Below are positions 9,601 to 16,316 of a stretch of DNA of 39,358 nucleotides, piece by piece. The stretch spans positions 1 to 39,358 of the forward strand of contig NZ_JAPFGB010000044.1 of NCBI RefSeq assembly GCF_026241095.1. The letters are read 5' to 3'. The notes under the pieces were generated by a model that ran no database searches, was not told the DNA's origin, and was given only the letters and a program-made list of their open reading frames with translations. This stretch comes from Saccharopolyspora sp. NFXS83. GTDB taxonomy: Bacteria; Actinomycetota; Actinomycetes; Mycobacteriales; Pseudonocardiaceae. Each line of letters begins with the position of its first letter. The first letter of the stretch is position 1. The position numbers and the translations under genes were made by a program.

Positions 9601-10229
9601 CGGTGTGGGGCGGGTTCGCCTACGGCCGCGGCCTGGAGGGCACCGAGGCGCGCGGCGACATGGAGTCCGCGTACAAGCGGATCTCGGTGGCGGCGAAGAA
9701 CGTCGACACCCGCGAGCACGACATCGCCGACTCCGACGACTACTTCCAGTACCACGGCGGCATGATCGCCACGGTCCGCGCGCTGACCGGCAAGGCACCG
9801 GCGGCCTACATCGGCGACAGCAGCCGCCCGGACGCCATCCGGACGCGGTCGCTGACCGAGGAGACCTCGCGGGTGTTCCGCGCCCGCGTGGTCAACCCGC
9901 GCTGGCTGGAGGCGATGCGCCGGCACGGTTACAAGGGCGCGTTCGAGCTGGCGGCCACGGTGGACTACCTGTTCGGCTACGACGCCACGACGGGCGTGGT
10001 GGGCGACTGGATGTACGAGAAGCTCGCCGAGACCTACGTGCTCGACGAGGAGAACCAGAAGTTCCTCACCGAGTCCAACCCGTGGGCGCTGCACGGCATC
10101 ACCGAGCGCCTCCTGGAGGCGGCGAACCGGAACATGTGGGAATCCCCGAATCCGGACACCCTCGCGGCCCTGCACGAGGTCTACCTCCAAGCCGAAGGCG
10201 ACCTGGAGGACGGGCCGCAGAAGAGCTGA
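6615..10229 (+). CDS. cobN: Cobaltochelatase large subunit CobN
   Basis: A 1204-residue CobN (family about 1200-1300), homologous to the H subunit of magnesium chelatase. It binds hydrogenobyrinate a,c-diamide and takes part in ATP-driven late cobalt insertion. Visible features are the start ILLLSTSDTDLLSAR, VLYYRAHHMAGNTAF (about 150-170), LMLSAYPTKHSRIGNAVGLD, VHLGKHGNLEWLPGKTAGMS (about residue 515) and the C-terminal ARVVNPRWLEAMRRHGYKGA. ATG 6615 overlaps the stop of a leader peptide and has GGGAG eight bases upstream. The AAA partner is most likely the fused ChlI/ChlD protein at 34253-36379, which has its own B12 riboswitch. A nested palindrome sits ten bases after the stop. Confidence 0.95.
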   Translation: MILLLSTSDTDLLSARASGADFRLGNPARLGVDDLPPLLEGADLVIVRLLGGRRAWEEGLDALLAGPRPVVVLGGEQAPDAELMECSTVPGGVCAQAHAYLAQGGPENLTQLFHFLSDTVLLTGHGFEPPVETPKWGLLDREPRGTEGPKVAVLYYRAHHMAGNTAFAHALSDAIEDAGGRAMPVFCASLRAPEPGLLDTLRQADALIVTVLAAGGTKPATASAGGDDEAWDVGALADLDVPILQGLTLTSSREAWQDNDEGLSPLDMATQVAVPEFDGRLITVPFSFKENDSEGLPVYVADPERAARVAGIAVKHARLRYVEPADKRLVLMLSAYPTKHSRIGNAVGLDTPASAVGLLQRLREAGYDIGPEDGPEALPGVAAQDGDALVHALIAAGGQDPDWLTEEQLSGNPVRIPAKRYADWFATLPDDLRESIEGHWGPPPGEQFVDRSHDPDGEIVLAALRAGNVVIMVQPPRGFGENPIAIYHDPDLPPSHHYLAAYRWLTDEFGAHAMVHLGKHGNLEWLPGKTAGMSASCAPDAALADLPLIYPFLVNDPGEGTQAKRRVHATLVDHLVPPMARAESYGDIAKLEQLLDEHAQISAMDPAKLPAIRSQIWTLMQAAKLDHDLGLDERPHEAEFDDMLLHVDGWLCEIKDAQIRDGLHVLGAAPKGEARVNLVLAMLRARQVWGGQSGALPGLREALGMLEDGSVARGTVDDVEASAHALVSGMEERDWELGAVVEVCRSVLGDAPDDVVRVLEFAVSEVVPRLDATTDEMGATLHALEGGYVPAGPSGSPLRGLINVLPTGRNFYSVDPKAVPSRLAWETGHAIADSLIERYLADTGEYPRSVGLSVWGTSAMRTSGDDIAEVLALMGVRPTWDEASRRVNGLEVIPLDELGRPRVDVTVRISGFFRDAFPHVVTLLDDAVRKVAALDEPDEQNFVRAHAQADLAEHGDERRATTRIFGSKPGAYGAGLLPLMDSKNWRDDTDLAEVYAVWGGFAYGRGLEGTEARGDMESAYKRISVAAKNVDTREHDIADSDDYFQYHGGMIATVRALTGKAPAAYIGDSSRPDAIRTRSLTEETSRVFRARVVNPRWLEAMRRHGYKGAFELAATVDYLFGYDATTGVVGDWMYEKLAETYVLDEENQKFLTESNPWALHGITERLLEAANRNMWESPNPDTLAALHEVYLQAEGDLEDGPQKS

Positions 10230-10238
10230 GCTGTTTTC

Positions 10239-10289
10239 GAGTGAACGGACCGTTCGTCCAATCCCGTTGGACGAACGGTCCGTTCACTC
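10239..10289. repeat. Nested palindromic repeat, copy 1 (likely bidirectional terminator)
   Basis: A perfect 23-bp inverted repeat (10239-10261 with 10267-10289) with a 5-nt loop. Each arm itself contains the small dyad AACGG-A/T-CCGTT, so it can fold as one long hairpin or two small ones. It lies 10 nt after the cobN stop, between cobN and a convergent gene. Related copies are at 10842-10892 and 12288-12340. There is no T-tract. Confidence 0.85.
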
Positions 10290-10298
10290 ACCTCCTCT

Positions 10299-10334
10299 TG
10301 ATCACGTGATCAGGCCGGGGCCCAGGTGATCACC
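10299..10334. repeat. Two perfect TGATCA-centred palindromes
   Basis: TGATCACGTGATCA (10299-10312) and GGTGATCACC (10325-10334) lie between the cobN-side repeat and the stop of the next convergent gene. Both share the GTGATCA word. They could be part of a compound termination region or protein-binding sites; nothing decides between these. Confidence 0.4.
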
Positions 10335-10339
10335 ACGAC

Positions 10340-10612
10340 TCACTTTCCTGCCAGGTTGCAGGCCGCTGTGTTGTGTTTCTCGGGCACCCCGAGTGTCGCG
10401 AGACGCACTACGCAGTACGGCCGGCCGATGATGCTTTCGCCCAGGTTGCACGCGTTGATCACACCGCTTCCGATGACGTATCCCCTTTGGGCCAGGTATC
10501 CCACGCAGTCCCCCGACGTCGCCTGCGCGGGCAGCGCTCCCGCCAGGGTGAATGCCGCCGCGGCGACGATCGTCCCCGCTGCCGCCAGTGCCCGGTGTGC
10601 TGATTGCCCCAT
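10340..10612 (-). CDS. Small secreted cysteine-containing protein
   Basis: A 90-residue protein starting at ATG 10612 with a clear Sec signal peptide (basic start MGQSAHR, hydrophobic AAAGTIVAAAAFTLAGALPA, cleavage probably after AQA). The mature part of about 58 residues appears to be two related halves: CVGYLAQRGY...NACNLGES and CVVRLATLGV...AACNLAGK, each with one Cys at the start and an ACNL at the end, giving four Cys and probably two disulfides. An AGAGGGG lies upstream of the start. Family not recognised beyond resemblance to small exported actinobacterial proteins. It is tandem with the next minus-strand gene but separated by 230 bp and a palindromic repeat. Confidence 0.75.
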   Translation of the reverse strand: MGQSAHRALAAAGTIVAAAAFTLAGALPAQATSGDCVGYLAQRGYVIGSGVINACNLGESIIGRPYCVVRLATLGVPEKHNTAACNLAGK

Positions 10613-10841
10613 GACTTCGAACCCCTCTTCCAGTGGCGGTCGACCGACCGCACCCGGCGAAACACTGTCAGCGCTGCCACCTAACAAGGGATGAATCAAC
10701 CTTTCAGCACTGAATCGGACTAATCGAACTTTCGTGGAATCTCCGCGCCTCGACGAGATTTGCGCTCGCCAAATGCCGAACTGATCACGGACGCCACGGG
10801 CGCTTCACCCCAACGTCCGCCACCGTGACCGCCGGTGATGC

Positions 10842-10892
10842 GAGTGAACGGACCGTTCGCCCCATCCCGTTGGGCGAACGGTCCGTTCACTC
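10842..10892. repeat. Nested palindromic repeat, copy 2
   Basis: The same element as at 10239. Arms 10842-10864 and 10870-10892 pair except for one C/T mismatch. Relative to copy 1 one stem pair has changed on both sides (T-A to C-G), a compensated change that supports selection for folding. It touches the stop codon (10891-10893) of the small minus-strand gene. Confidence 0.85.
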
Positions 10893-11109
10893 AATTCGGA
10901 GTGGTGGCGCCGAGGAGTTCGGCGTTGGCACGGCCGACCGCGCTGGTGAGTTCGGCGAAAGCCTTCTCGGTGAAGTTCAGGGTCAGGCCGTCGCCGCTGC
11001 CCCGGAAATCGAGCTGGACGGATCGGTCCGCTTCGGCCTCGTGCGTGATCTTGACCTGCTCGGACAGGCACACGTAGGTGTCGTTCTCGACCGCTCGCTG
11101 CTCGCGCAT
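10891..11109 (-). CDS. Small acidic protein next to XRE regulator
   Basis: A 72-residue frame from ATG 11109, with GGGGAG seven bases upstream. It starts MREQRAVENDTYVCLSEQVK and alternates short strand-like stretches (VQLDFRGSGDGLTLNF) with a C-terminal helix (AFAELTSAVGRANAELLG). I do not recognise a family. It is divergent from the XRE/DUF397 pair and shares with it a 119-bp control region holding GTAC-NN-GTAC repeats. Its coupling to an XRE gene recalls the small partner proteins found around WhiJ-type regulators in actinomycetes, but that is inference. Confidence 0.7.
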   Translation of the reverse strand: MREQRAVENDTYVCLSEQVKITHEAEADRSVQLDFRGSGDGLTLNFTEKAFAELTSAVGRANAELLGATTPN

Positions 11110-11138
11110 AGTGGACTCCCCTTGATCGATATTGATCC

Positions 11139-11178
11139 AGTACTCGTACTTTCCCAGAGCTTTGTTCGTACGGGTACT
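11139..11178. promoter_or_regulatory. Inverted repeat operator between divergent XRE module genes
   Basis: Arms AGTACTCGTAC (11139-11149) and GTACGGGTACT (11168-11178) are inverted with one mismatch. Each arm contains a GTAC-NN-GTAC site, and the sites are 28 bp apart. The region lies between the divergent small gene and the XRE gene and is a good candidate for autoregulation. A TAGGGT -10-like hexamer (11216-11221) ends 7 nt before the XRE GTG, suggesting a leaderless transcript. Confidence 0.5.
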
Positions 11179-11228
11179 AAACGATCGGGTGATCCATTGG
11201 GGCCGGGAGCGGTCCTAGGGTTGATCTC

Positions 11229-12113
11229 GTGACTTTGCGACGGTTGATGTTGGGCAGAAGCCTCGAACAGTGGCGAGAAGGTGCGGGCGTGACGCGGGCG
11301 GATGTCGCCGCCGAGCTCGGCTGCACCGCCGACCGGGTGCGCCACCTGGAGAGCGGCCGGAACCTGCCGTCCCGCCCGGACCTGATCGTGATGTGCTCGC
11401 TGTACGGGGTAGCTGAACAGGATCGCGACGCGCTGCTGGAAACCCGTGCAGGAGCACGGAAAGCGGGTTGGTGGCAGACCTATCGGCTGCCGAAGTGGCT
11501 CGCCGGATACGTCACCCTGGAGGCCGACGCGACGAGGGCGCGCAACTGGGAAGGCGAGTTGATCCCAGGTCTGCTGCAAACCGAGGCGTACGCCCGGCGG
11601 GTCATCTCCGTCGGCGATCCGACCGCGTCCGAAACCGAGCTGGAGAAGCGGGTCGGCGCCCGCCGTCGCAGGCAGGATCGGCTGACGGCGACGGAAGACC
11701 CGCTGAAGTTCGTGGCGCTCATGTCCGAAGCCGCGATCCTGCGGTGCGCGGCGGAACGCGACCTCGCCGAGGAACAGCTCGGGCACCTGCTCGACATCGG
11801 GAAACGACCGAACGTGTCCATCCGGGTGGTACCGATCGACGCGGGCATTCACCAAGGTACGGCGGGTGGATTCGTGCTTCTGGACTTCCCGCCGGATACG
11901 TGGCCAGAAACGGGCTATCAGGAGTACAACGTGGGCGGTCACCTGGTAGATGATCAAAGCGGAGTGCGATCGCTCGCTACGCTGTTCGGTGGGCTGCAAG
12001 AGCGAGCGTTGTCGGAGAAGGACAGCGCCGATCTGATTCGCAGTGCGGGCGGCGAGCTGAAAGCGAGTGATCATGGATCTGACGGGCGCCCGCTGGCGCA
12101 AATCGAGTCATAG
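11229..12113 (+). CDS. XRE-family regulator with DUF5753 domain (WhiJ-like)
   Basis: A 294-residue protein. An N-terminal Cro/CI helix-turn-helix (about 8-62: LEQWREGAGVTRADVAAELG, then RVRHLESGRNLPSRPDL) precedes a DUF5753 region (about 90-275: LIPGLLQTEAYARR, EKRVGARRRRQDRL, VRVVPIDAGIHQGTAGGF). This is the WhiJ-like architecture abundant in actinomycetes, usually paired with a DUF397 gene. GTG 11229 is probably also the transcript start, since a TAGGGT lies 7 nt before it. The downstream DUF397 gene overlaps by 41 nt. Its target is probably the 11139-11178 inverted repeat (inference). Confidence 0.9.
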   Translation: MTLRRLMLGRSLEQWREGAGVTRADVAAELGCTADRVRHLESGRNLPSRPDLIVMCSLYGVAEQDRDALLETRAGARKAGWWQTYRLPKWLAGYVTLEADATRARNWEGELIPGLLQTEAYARRVISVGDPTASETELEKRVGARRRRQDRLTATEDPLKFVALMSEAAILRCAAERDLAEEQLGHLLDIGKRPNVSIRVVPIDAGIHQGTAGGFVLLDFPPDTWPETGYQEYNVGGHLVDDQSGVRSLATLFGGLQERALSEKDSADLIRSAGGELKASDHGSDGRPLAQIES

Positions 12114-12270
12114 CTCGGCACAAGGCCAATGCGTTGAGGTCGCGACGAACTTCCCGGAGTTCTCCGCCATCCGGGACAGCAAGGATCCGCAGGGGCACGT
12201 GCTGGTGTTGGCGGAGGCGAGGTTCGCCGACTTCATCCACTCGCTGAGGAGCGGCGGCTTCGACGGCTGA
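12073..12270 (+). CDS. DUF397 protein
   Basis: A 65-residue protein with the family's typical opening WRKSSHSSAQGQCVEVA, followed by AIRDSKDPQGHVLVL and the terminal helix RFADFIHSLRSGGFDG. DUF397 proteins are small partners of XRE/DUF5753 regulators, proposed to bind or modulate them; the biochemical role is not settled. ATG 12073 is preferred over GTG 12067 because the family pattern MxLTGARWRKSS starts there. It overlaps the XRE gene by 41 nt in another frame, so the two are co-translated. A nested palindrome follows 18 nt after the stop. Confidence 0.92.
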   Translation: MDLTGARWRKSSHSSAQGQCVEVATNFPEFSAIRDSKDPQGHVLVLAEARFADFIHSLRSGGFDG

Positions 12271-12287
12271 GGAGCTGGTCGCCGGGT

Positions 12288-12340
12288 GAAGTGAGCGGAC
12301 CGTTCGTCCAACGAGAGGGGACGAACGGTCCGTTCACTTC
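12288..12340. repeat. Nested palindromic repeat, copy 3
   Basis: Arms 12288-12309 and 12319-12340 pair over 22 bp with one G-T wobble; the loop is 9 nt. The arm core GGACCGTTCGTCC is identical to copy 1, but the outer arm differs. It lies between the convergent DUF397 and helR genes. Confidence 0.85.
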
Positions 12341-12378
12341 GGCCGTCCTGCGGTGAGGGAGCCGCTGAAGGTCAGCGC

Positions 12379-14568
12379 TTACGCGAAGCCGTCCCGCTCG
12401 GCGAGCCCCGACAAAGCCCGCGGCAGCGAGCCCGTGTGCAGGACGCCGAGGCGTTGGGTGGCTCGGGTGAGGGCGACGTAGAGCTCCGCCGCGCCGCGCG
12501 GGCCGTCGGCGAGGATGCGCTCCGGTTCCACGACGAGGACCGCGTCGTACTCCAGGCCCTTCGTGTCCGCCGCCGGTACCGCGCCCGGCACGTCCGGTGG
12601 CCCGATCACGACGCTGGTGCCGTCGCGACCGGCCTCGTCGCGGACGAACTCCTCCACGGCGGCCGGGAGTTCCCCTTCGGTGACCTTCCTGGACCACGGC
12701 TCGACGCCGCACGAGCGGACCGACTCCGGCGGCTTGCCGTCGGGGGCGAACTCGGCGAGCAGCGCGGCGGCCACGTTCATGATCTCCGCCGGGGTGCGGT
12801 AGTTCACCGTGAGCGACCGGTAGGCCCAGCGGCCGGGCACGTACGGCTCCAGCATCGCGCCCCACGACGTCGCCCCGGCCTCCGACCGGCGTTGCGCCAG
12901 GTCGCCGACGACCGTGAAGGAACGGCTCGGGCAGCGCCGCATCAGCACGCGCCAGTCCATTTCGGACAGTTCCTGCGCTTCGTCGACGACGACGTGCCGG
13001 TAGGTCCACTCCCGGTCGGCGGCGGCGCGTTCGGCGAGGTCGCGGGTGTCGTGCTCGACGAAGCGGTCCGCCAGCTCATCGGCCTTCAGCAGGTCGGTGG
13101 CGTAGAGGTGGTCCTCGTCGTCCATCGAGTCCTGGCGGCCGGTGAGCTGGTCCATCACGTCCGATGCGTATTCGGCCTCGGCGGCCCGTTCCCGGTCGGC
13201 GGCGCGCGCGGCGCGCTCCTCGGCGGCCTTGTCCCGGCCGAGCAGGTCGACGAGCTCGTCGAGCAGCGGCACGTCCGACACCGTCCACGCGGCGCCGTCG
13301 GCGCGCAGCAGCGACGGGTCGGCGCCCGCCGCGCGCAGGCGTTGCGGGCTGGAGTACAGCTCGGCGAGGACGTCTTCCGGCGCCAGCACCGGCCACAGCT
13401 CGTCGAGCGCGGCGGTGAACGCCTCGTCGCCCGCCAGTTCCGCCAGCAGCTCGGCCTTCAACCGCTCCCGCGTCGACCGGTCGTCGCCGCCCGGCCAGCC
13501 GCGCGCGATCCGGGAGAGCGCGCGCTCGGTGAGCACGTAGGTGATGATCTCCGCGAACACCGCGCGGGCCTCGTTGTGCGGGAGCCCGGAGGCCCGCGCC
13601 TCCTCCCGCGCCCACTCGGCGACGTCCGCGCTGATCCGCTGCGCGGTCCCGCCCAGCTGCACCGGCAGCGGTTCCTCCGGCACGCGCTGGCGCGCGGCGA
13701 TCGCCGCGGTGAGCACGTCCAGCATCGCCAGCGATCCCTTGCGCCGCGCGACTTCCGGCACGTCCTCGGCCGTCGTGCGCAGGCCGGGCAGGAGGTCGCC
13801 CGCGGTCATGAACACCACGTCGGACTCGCCCAGCGACGGCAGCACGCGGCCGATGTAGGTCAGGAACTCCGGGTTGGGGCCGACCACGAGCACGCCGTGG
13901 CGCTCCATCCGCTCCCGCTGGGTGTAGAGCAGGTAGGCGACGCGATGCAGCGCCACCACGGTCTTCCCGGTGCCCGGACCGCCCTCGATCACCAGCACGC
14001 CGGAGTGGTCGAGGCGGATGATCTCGTCCTGCTCGCCCTGGATCGTCGCGACGATGTCGCGCATCCCGGCACCGCGCGGCGCGTTGACCGCCGCGAGCAG
14101 CGCCGCGTCGCCGCGCTCCTCACCGGAGGGCCGGCCGAGCACCTCGTCGGTGAACTCGACCAGCTGCCGCCCGCGGGCGTGGAACTGGCGCCGTCGGCGC
14201 ATGTTCTCCGGAGTCGCACCGGTCGCGACGTAGAACGGGCGCGACGCGGGCGCCCGCCAGTCCAGCAGCAGCGGCTCGTACTCGTCGTCCTCGTCGAAGA
14301 TGCCGATCCGGCCGATGTAGGAGCGCTCACCGGACAGCGAGTCCAACCGGCCGAAGCACAGCCCGTTGTCCGCCACGTCCAGCCGTTTCATCTCCCTGGC
14401 CCGCGTGCGCACCTCGACGTCGCGTTCCACGGCCGTCCCGCCGTTTCCCAGCAACGCCGCGTCGAATTCGCCCTTCACCCGCGCCCGTTCCGCGTCGAGC
14501 CGCGCGTAGAGATCGGCCACGTACCCGCGCTCGGACCGCAGTTCTTCTTTGTACCCCTGAGTTGACAC
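12379..14568 (-). CDS. helR: HelD/HelR-type RNA polymerase-associated UvrD-like ATPase
   Basis: A 729-residue SF1 helicase-like protein of HelD size. The coiled-coil N-terminus (KEELRSERGYVADLYARLDA) is the arm that in HelD proteins enters the RNA polymerase channel. Walker A GGPGTGKT lies near residue 196, Walker B VVVDEAQELSEMDW near 526, and the C-terminus has YVALTRATQRLGVL. GTG 14568 follows GAGGAG and matches the family N-terminus; the frame is open further up but without likeness. The upstream rifamycin-associated-like element (14769-14791) suggests the HelR subgroup, which displaces rifamycins from RNA polymerase and confers tolerance. Without that element I would call it HelD; the helR symbol is thus inference. 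Confidence 0.85.
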   Translation of the reverse strand: MSTQGYKEELRSERGYVADLYARLDAERARVKGEFDAALLGNGGTAVERDVEVRTRAREMKRLDVADNGLCFGRLDSLSGERSYIGRIGIFDEDDEYEPLLLDWRAPASRPFYVATGATPENMRRRRQFHARGRQLVEFTDEVLGRPSGEERGDAALLAAVNAPRGAGMRDIVATIQGEQDEIIRLDHSGVLVIEGGPGTGKTVVALHRVAYLLYTQRERMERHGVLVVGPNPEFLTYIGRVLPSLGESDVVFMTAGDLLPGLRTTAEDVPEVARRKGSLAMLDVLTAAIAARQRVPEEPLPVQLGGTAQRISADVAEWAREEARASGLPHNEARAVFAEIITYVLTERALSRIARGWPGGDDRSTRERLKAELLAELAGDEAFTAALDELWPVLAPEDVLAELYSSPQRLRAAGADPSLLRADGAAWTVSDVPLLDELVDLLGRDKAAEERAARAADRERAAEAEYASDVMDQLTGRQDSMDDEDHLYATDLLKADELADRFVEHDTRDLAERAAADREWTYRHVVVDEAQELSEMDWRVLMRRCPSRSFTVVGDLAQRRSEAGATSWGAMLEPYVPGRWAYRSLTVNYRTPAEIMNVAAALLAEFAPDGKPPESVRSCGVEPWSRKVTEGELPAAVEEFVRDEAGRDGTSVVIGPPDVPGAVPAADTKGLEYDAVLVVEPERILADGPRGAAELYVALTRATQRLGVLHTGSLPRALSGLAERDGFA

Positions 14569-14691
14569 GTTCTCCTCATCGCGACTGGCCGGTTCCGGCG
14601 GGCAGCCCATGTCGGCCCGCCGGGCGCGGCGCCCCGGTTCGACGATCTTCCTCGGCCTTCCGGTGACGTTCCCCCGAGTTCCCGGCAGCGC

Positions 14692-14724
14692 GGGACGGTG
14701 CGTGGCCAACGGCACGCACGTCCC
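14692..14724 (-). promoter_or_regulatory. Hairpin in predicted helR leader
   Basis: GGGACGGTGCGTG (14692-14704) and CACGCACGTCCC (14713-14724) pair over 12 bp with one bulged base; the loop is 8 nt. It lies midway between the RAE-like site and the helR GTG. It could be an attenuator or pausing signal; no T-tract follows. Confidence 0.4.
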
Positions 14725-14768
14725 ATTTCCCCAGCGCTCGGCTTCGGTGAGCGATTCTGCGGCACCAC

Positions 14769-14791
14769 GGGGGTCTTGCCGCAAGTCCCCC
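14769..14791 (-). promoter_or_regulatory. Rifamycin-associated element (RAE)-like inverted repeat
   Basis: Read toward helR this is a run of five G, A, the core CTTGCGGCAAG, A, and five C: two 11-nt arms around one central base with a single mismatch. Actinobacterial rifamycin-inducible genes (rph, rox, helR) carry a short inverted repeat with this core, known as the RAE. I identify it from memory of that core; position 201 bp before the helR start fits. Confidence 0.75.
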
Positions 14792-15091
14792 GGTGCGCTA
14801 TAGGTTGAAGCCGGGAAGGAGAAGAGTCTCCCCCATTCCCGCGCTGCGGAGAACACCCGCCCGGCCCTTCGTTCCCAGGCCGACTTCCCCGGCATGGCAC
14901 GGAGTTCCTCGTCACAGCACGCCGCGAGCGCGACCGCGTGCCCGAATCCGGTCGCAGCGCGCGTCCTCGCCGCGCAGCCGCGCCCGACTCCTCCCGCCTC
15001 GTCCGATCCGGAACGTGGCGGTCCGCACGTCGCCTGGCTCGGCGGACGCCCGCCTGGTCAGCTGGGTCCGACGCACGGAACGGAGTCGTCC

Positions 15092-16303
15092 ATGTCGCAC
15101 GAACGCGAGCTGTCCCCGCCCACGATCACCGCCGCACCGAGGCCGTTCGCGATCGACGTGCTGGTGGCGTTCGGGCTGGCGCTCGGATCGTCGTCCGCGC
15201 AGGGGCTCGGGCGGTTCGCCTACGGGTTGCTGCTGCCGTCGATGAGCGGCGCGCTGCACTGGTCGTTCGCCACGGCCGGGCTGATGAACACCGCGAACGC
15301 CCTGGGCTACCTGCTGGGCGCGCTCGTGGCCGCCCCGGCCGCACGCCGCTGGAACCCGCGGCGGCTGTTCATCACCGGCCTGATCGCCACCGCGCTGCTG
15401 ATGTTCGCCTCCGCGCTCACCGGCGACGTCGTGGCGCTGTTCGTGCTGCGGCTGGCGACCGGTGTCGCCGGTGCGGTGGCCTTCGTGCTCGGCGGAGTGC
15501 TCGCCACCGGTTTCAGCCAGGGCAGGCCCGGCGGACGGCCCGCGGTGCTGCTCGGCATCTACTTCAGCGGCGGCGGGCTCGGCGTGCTGCTGTCCGGGCT
15601 GGGGCTGCCGCCGGTGCTGCAGGCGGCCCCGCCGGACGAGGCGTGGCGCTGGGGCTGGGTGGTGCTCGCGACCTTGGCGGCCCTGTCGACCCTGCTGGTG
15701 ATCCCCGCCGCCGCGCGGACCGCGGTGCCACCGCCCGCGCCGGACGGGGCGCGGTTCTCGCCGAGGCCGCTCACCGCCACTTTGATCGCCTACGGCCTGT
15801 TCGGCGTCGGGTACATCGCGTACATGACCTTCATCGGCGCCTACCTGGAAGCGGGCGGGGCGAGCACCGCGGAGGTCTCGGTGTTCTGGTCGATGCTCGG
15901 CGCCGCCGCGATCGCGGGCGGTTTCGCGTGGGGTCCGATGCTGGGGCGACTGCGCGGCGGCCGGGCGCTGGCGGTGCTGCTGGTGGTCCTGACGCTCGGC
16001 GCGGCGCTGCCGCTGCTCTCCACCGGGATCGTCGCCGAGTTCGCCTCCGCGCTGCTGTTCGGCTGCTCGTTCCTGTCCGTGGTCACCGCCGTGACCACCA
16101 CCGCGCGCAACGCGCTGCCGCCGCACCAGTGGGCCGCCGCGATCGGCGCGCTCACCACCGTGTTCGCCGCGGGCCAATGCGCGGGTCCGGTGCTGGCGGG
16201 AGTGCTCTCCGACGGCGGCGGCATCGGCACCGGGCTGCTCATGTCCGTCGGCATCCTGGCCTGCGCGGCGCTGGTCGCCCTGGCCCAGCCCGCGGCCCGG
16301 TGA
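15092..16303 (+). CDS. MFS transporter (YbfB/YjiJ type)
   Basis: A 403-residue integral membrane protein with about 12 hydrophobic segments, starting at ATG 15092 behind GGAG. N-terminal segments carry GLGRFAYGLLLPSM and WSFATAGLMNTANALGYLLG, typical of the YbfB/YjiJ family. A loop near the middle (residues about 210-230) is Pro/Ala-rich. The frame is open 66 codons further up, but that part is low in complexity and lacks a membrane segment. It diverges from helR across the RAE-like element, so co-induction by rifamycin-like compounds is possible; substrate unknown. Confidence 0.88.
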   Translation: MSHERELSPPTITAAPRPFAIDVLVAFGLALGSSSAQGLGRFAYGLLLPSMSGALHWSFATAGLMNTANALGYLLGALVAAPAARRWNPRRLFITGLIATALLMFASALTGDVVALFVLRLATGVAGAVAFVLGGVLATGFSQGRPGGRPAVLLGIYFSGGGLGVLLSGLGLPPVLQAAPPDEAWRWGWVVLATLAALSTLLVIPAAARTAVPPPAPDGARFSPRPLTATLIAYGLFGVGYIAYMTFIGAYLEAGGASTAEVSVFWSMLGAAAIAGGFAWGPMLGRLRGGRALAVLLVVLTLGAALPLLSTGIVAEFASALLFGCSFLSVVTAVTTTARNALPPHQWAAAIGALTTVFAAGQCAGPVLAGVLSDGGGIGTGLLMSVGILACAALVALAQPAAR

Positions 16304-16316
16304 CCGTTCCCGGCGG

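Larger units (their letters stand above)
14569..15091. promoter_or_regulatory. Divergent control region helR / MFS exporter
   Basis: No convincing gene lies in these 523 bp. It holds the RAE-like palindrome (14769-14791) and a leader hairpin toward helR. The MFS side (14800-15091) is open in frame but its residues are low-complexity, so I treat it as leader. A TATAGC hexamer on the minus strand (14799-14804) lies just upstream of the RAE-like element, which would put the helR transcript start inside the palindrome and give a leader of about 200 nt. Confidence 0.45.

Noticed and set aside
6270-10190. Very long minus-strand open frame opposite cobN
   Set aside because: It mirrors cobN codon for codon, reads as His/Arg/Val/Gln-rich low-complexity protein and has no family pattern; high-GC codon bias keeps the antisense frame open.
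12436-14565. 709-codon plus-strand frame opposite helR
   Set aside because: Shadow of the HelR coding strand; no start signal or conserved motif.
14894-15091. 66-codon N-terminal extension of the MFS transporter
   Set aside because: Low-complexity, lacks membrane segments and overlaps the control region; ATG 15092 has a ribosome site and the family N-terminus.
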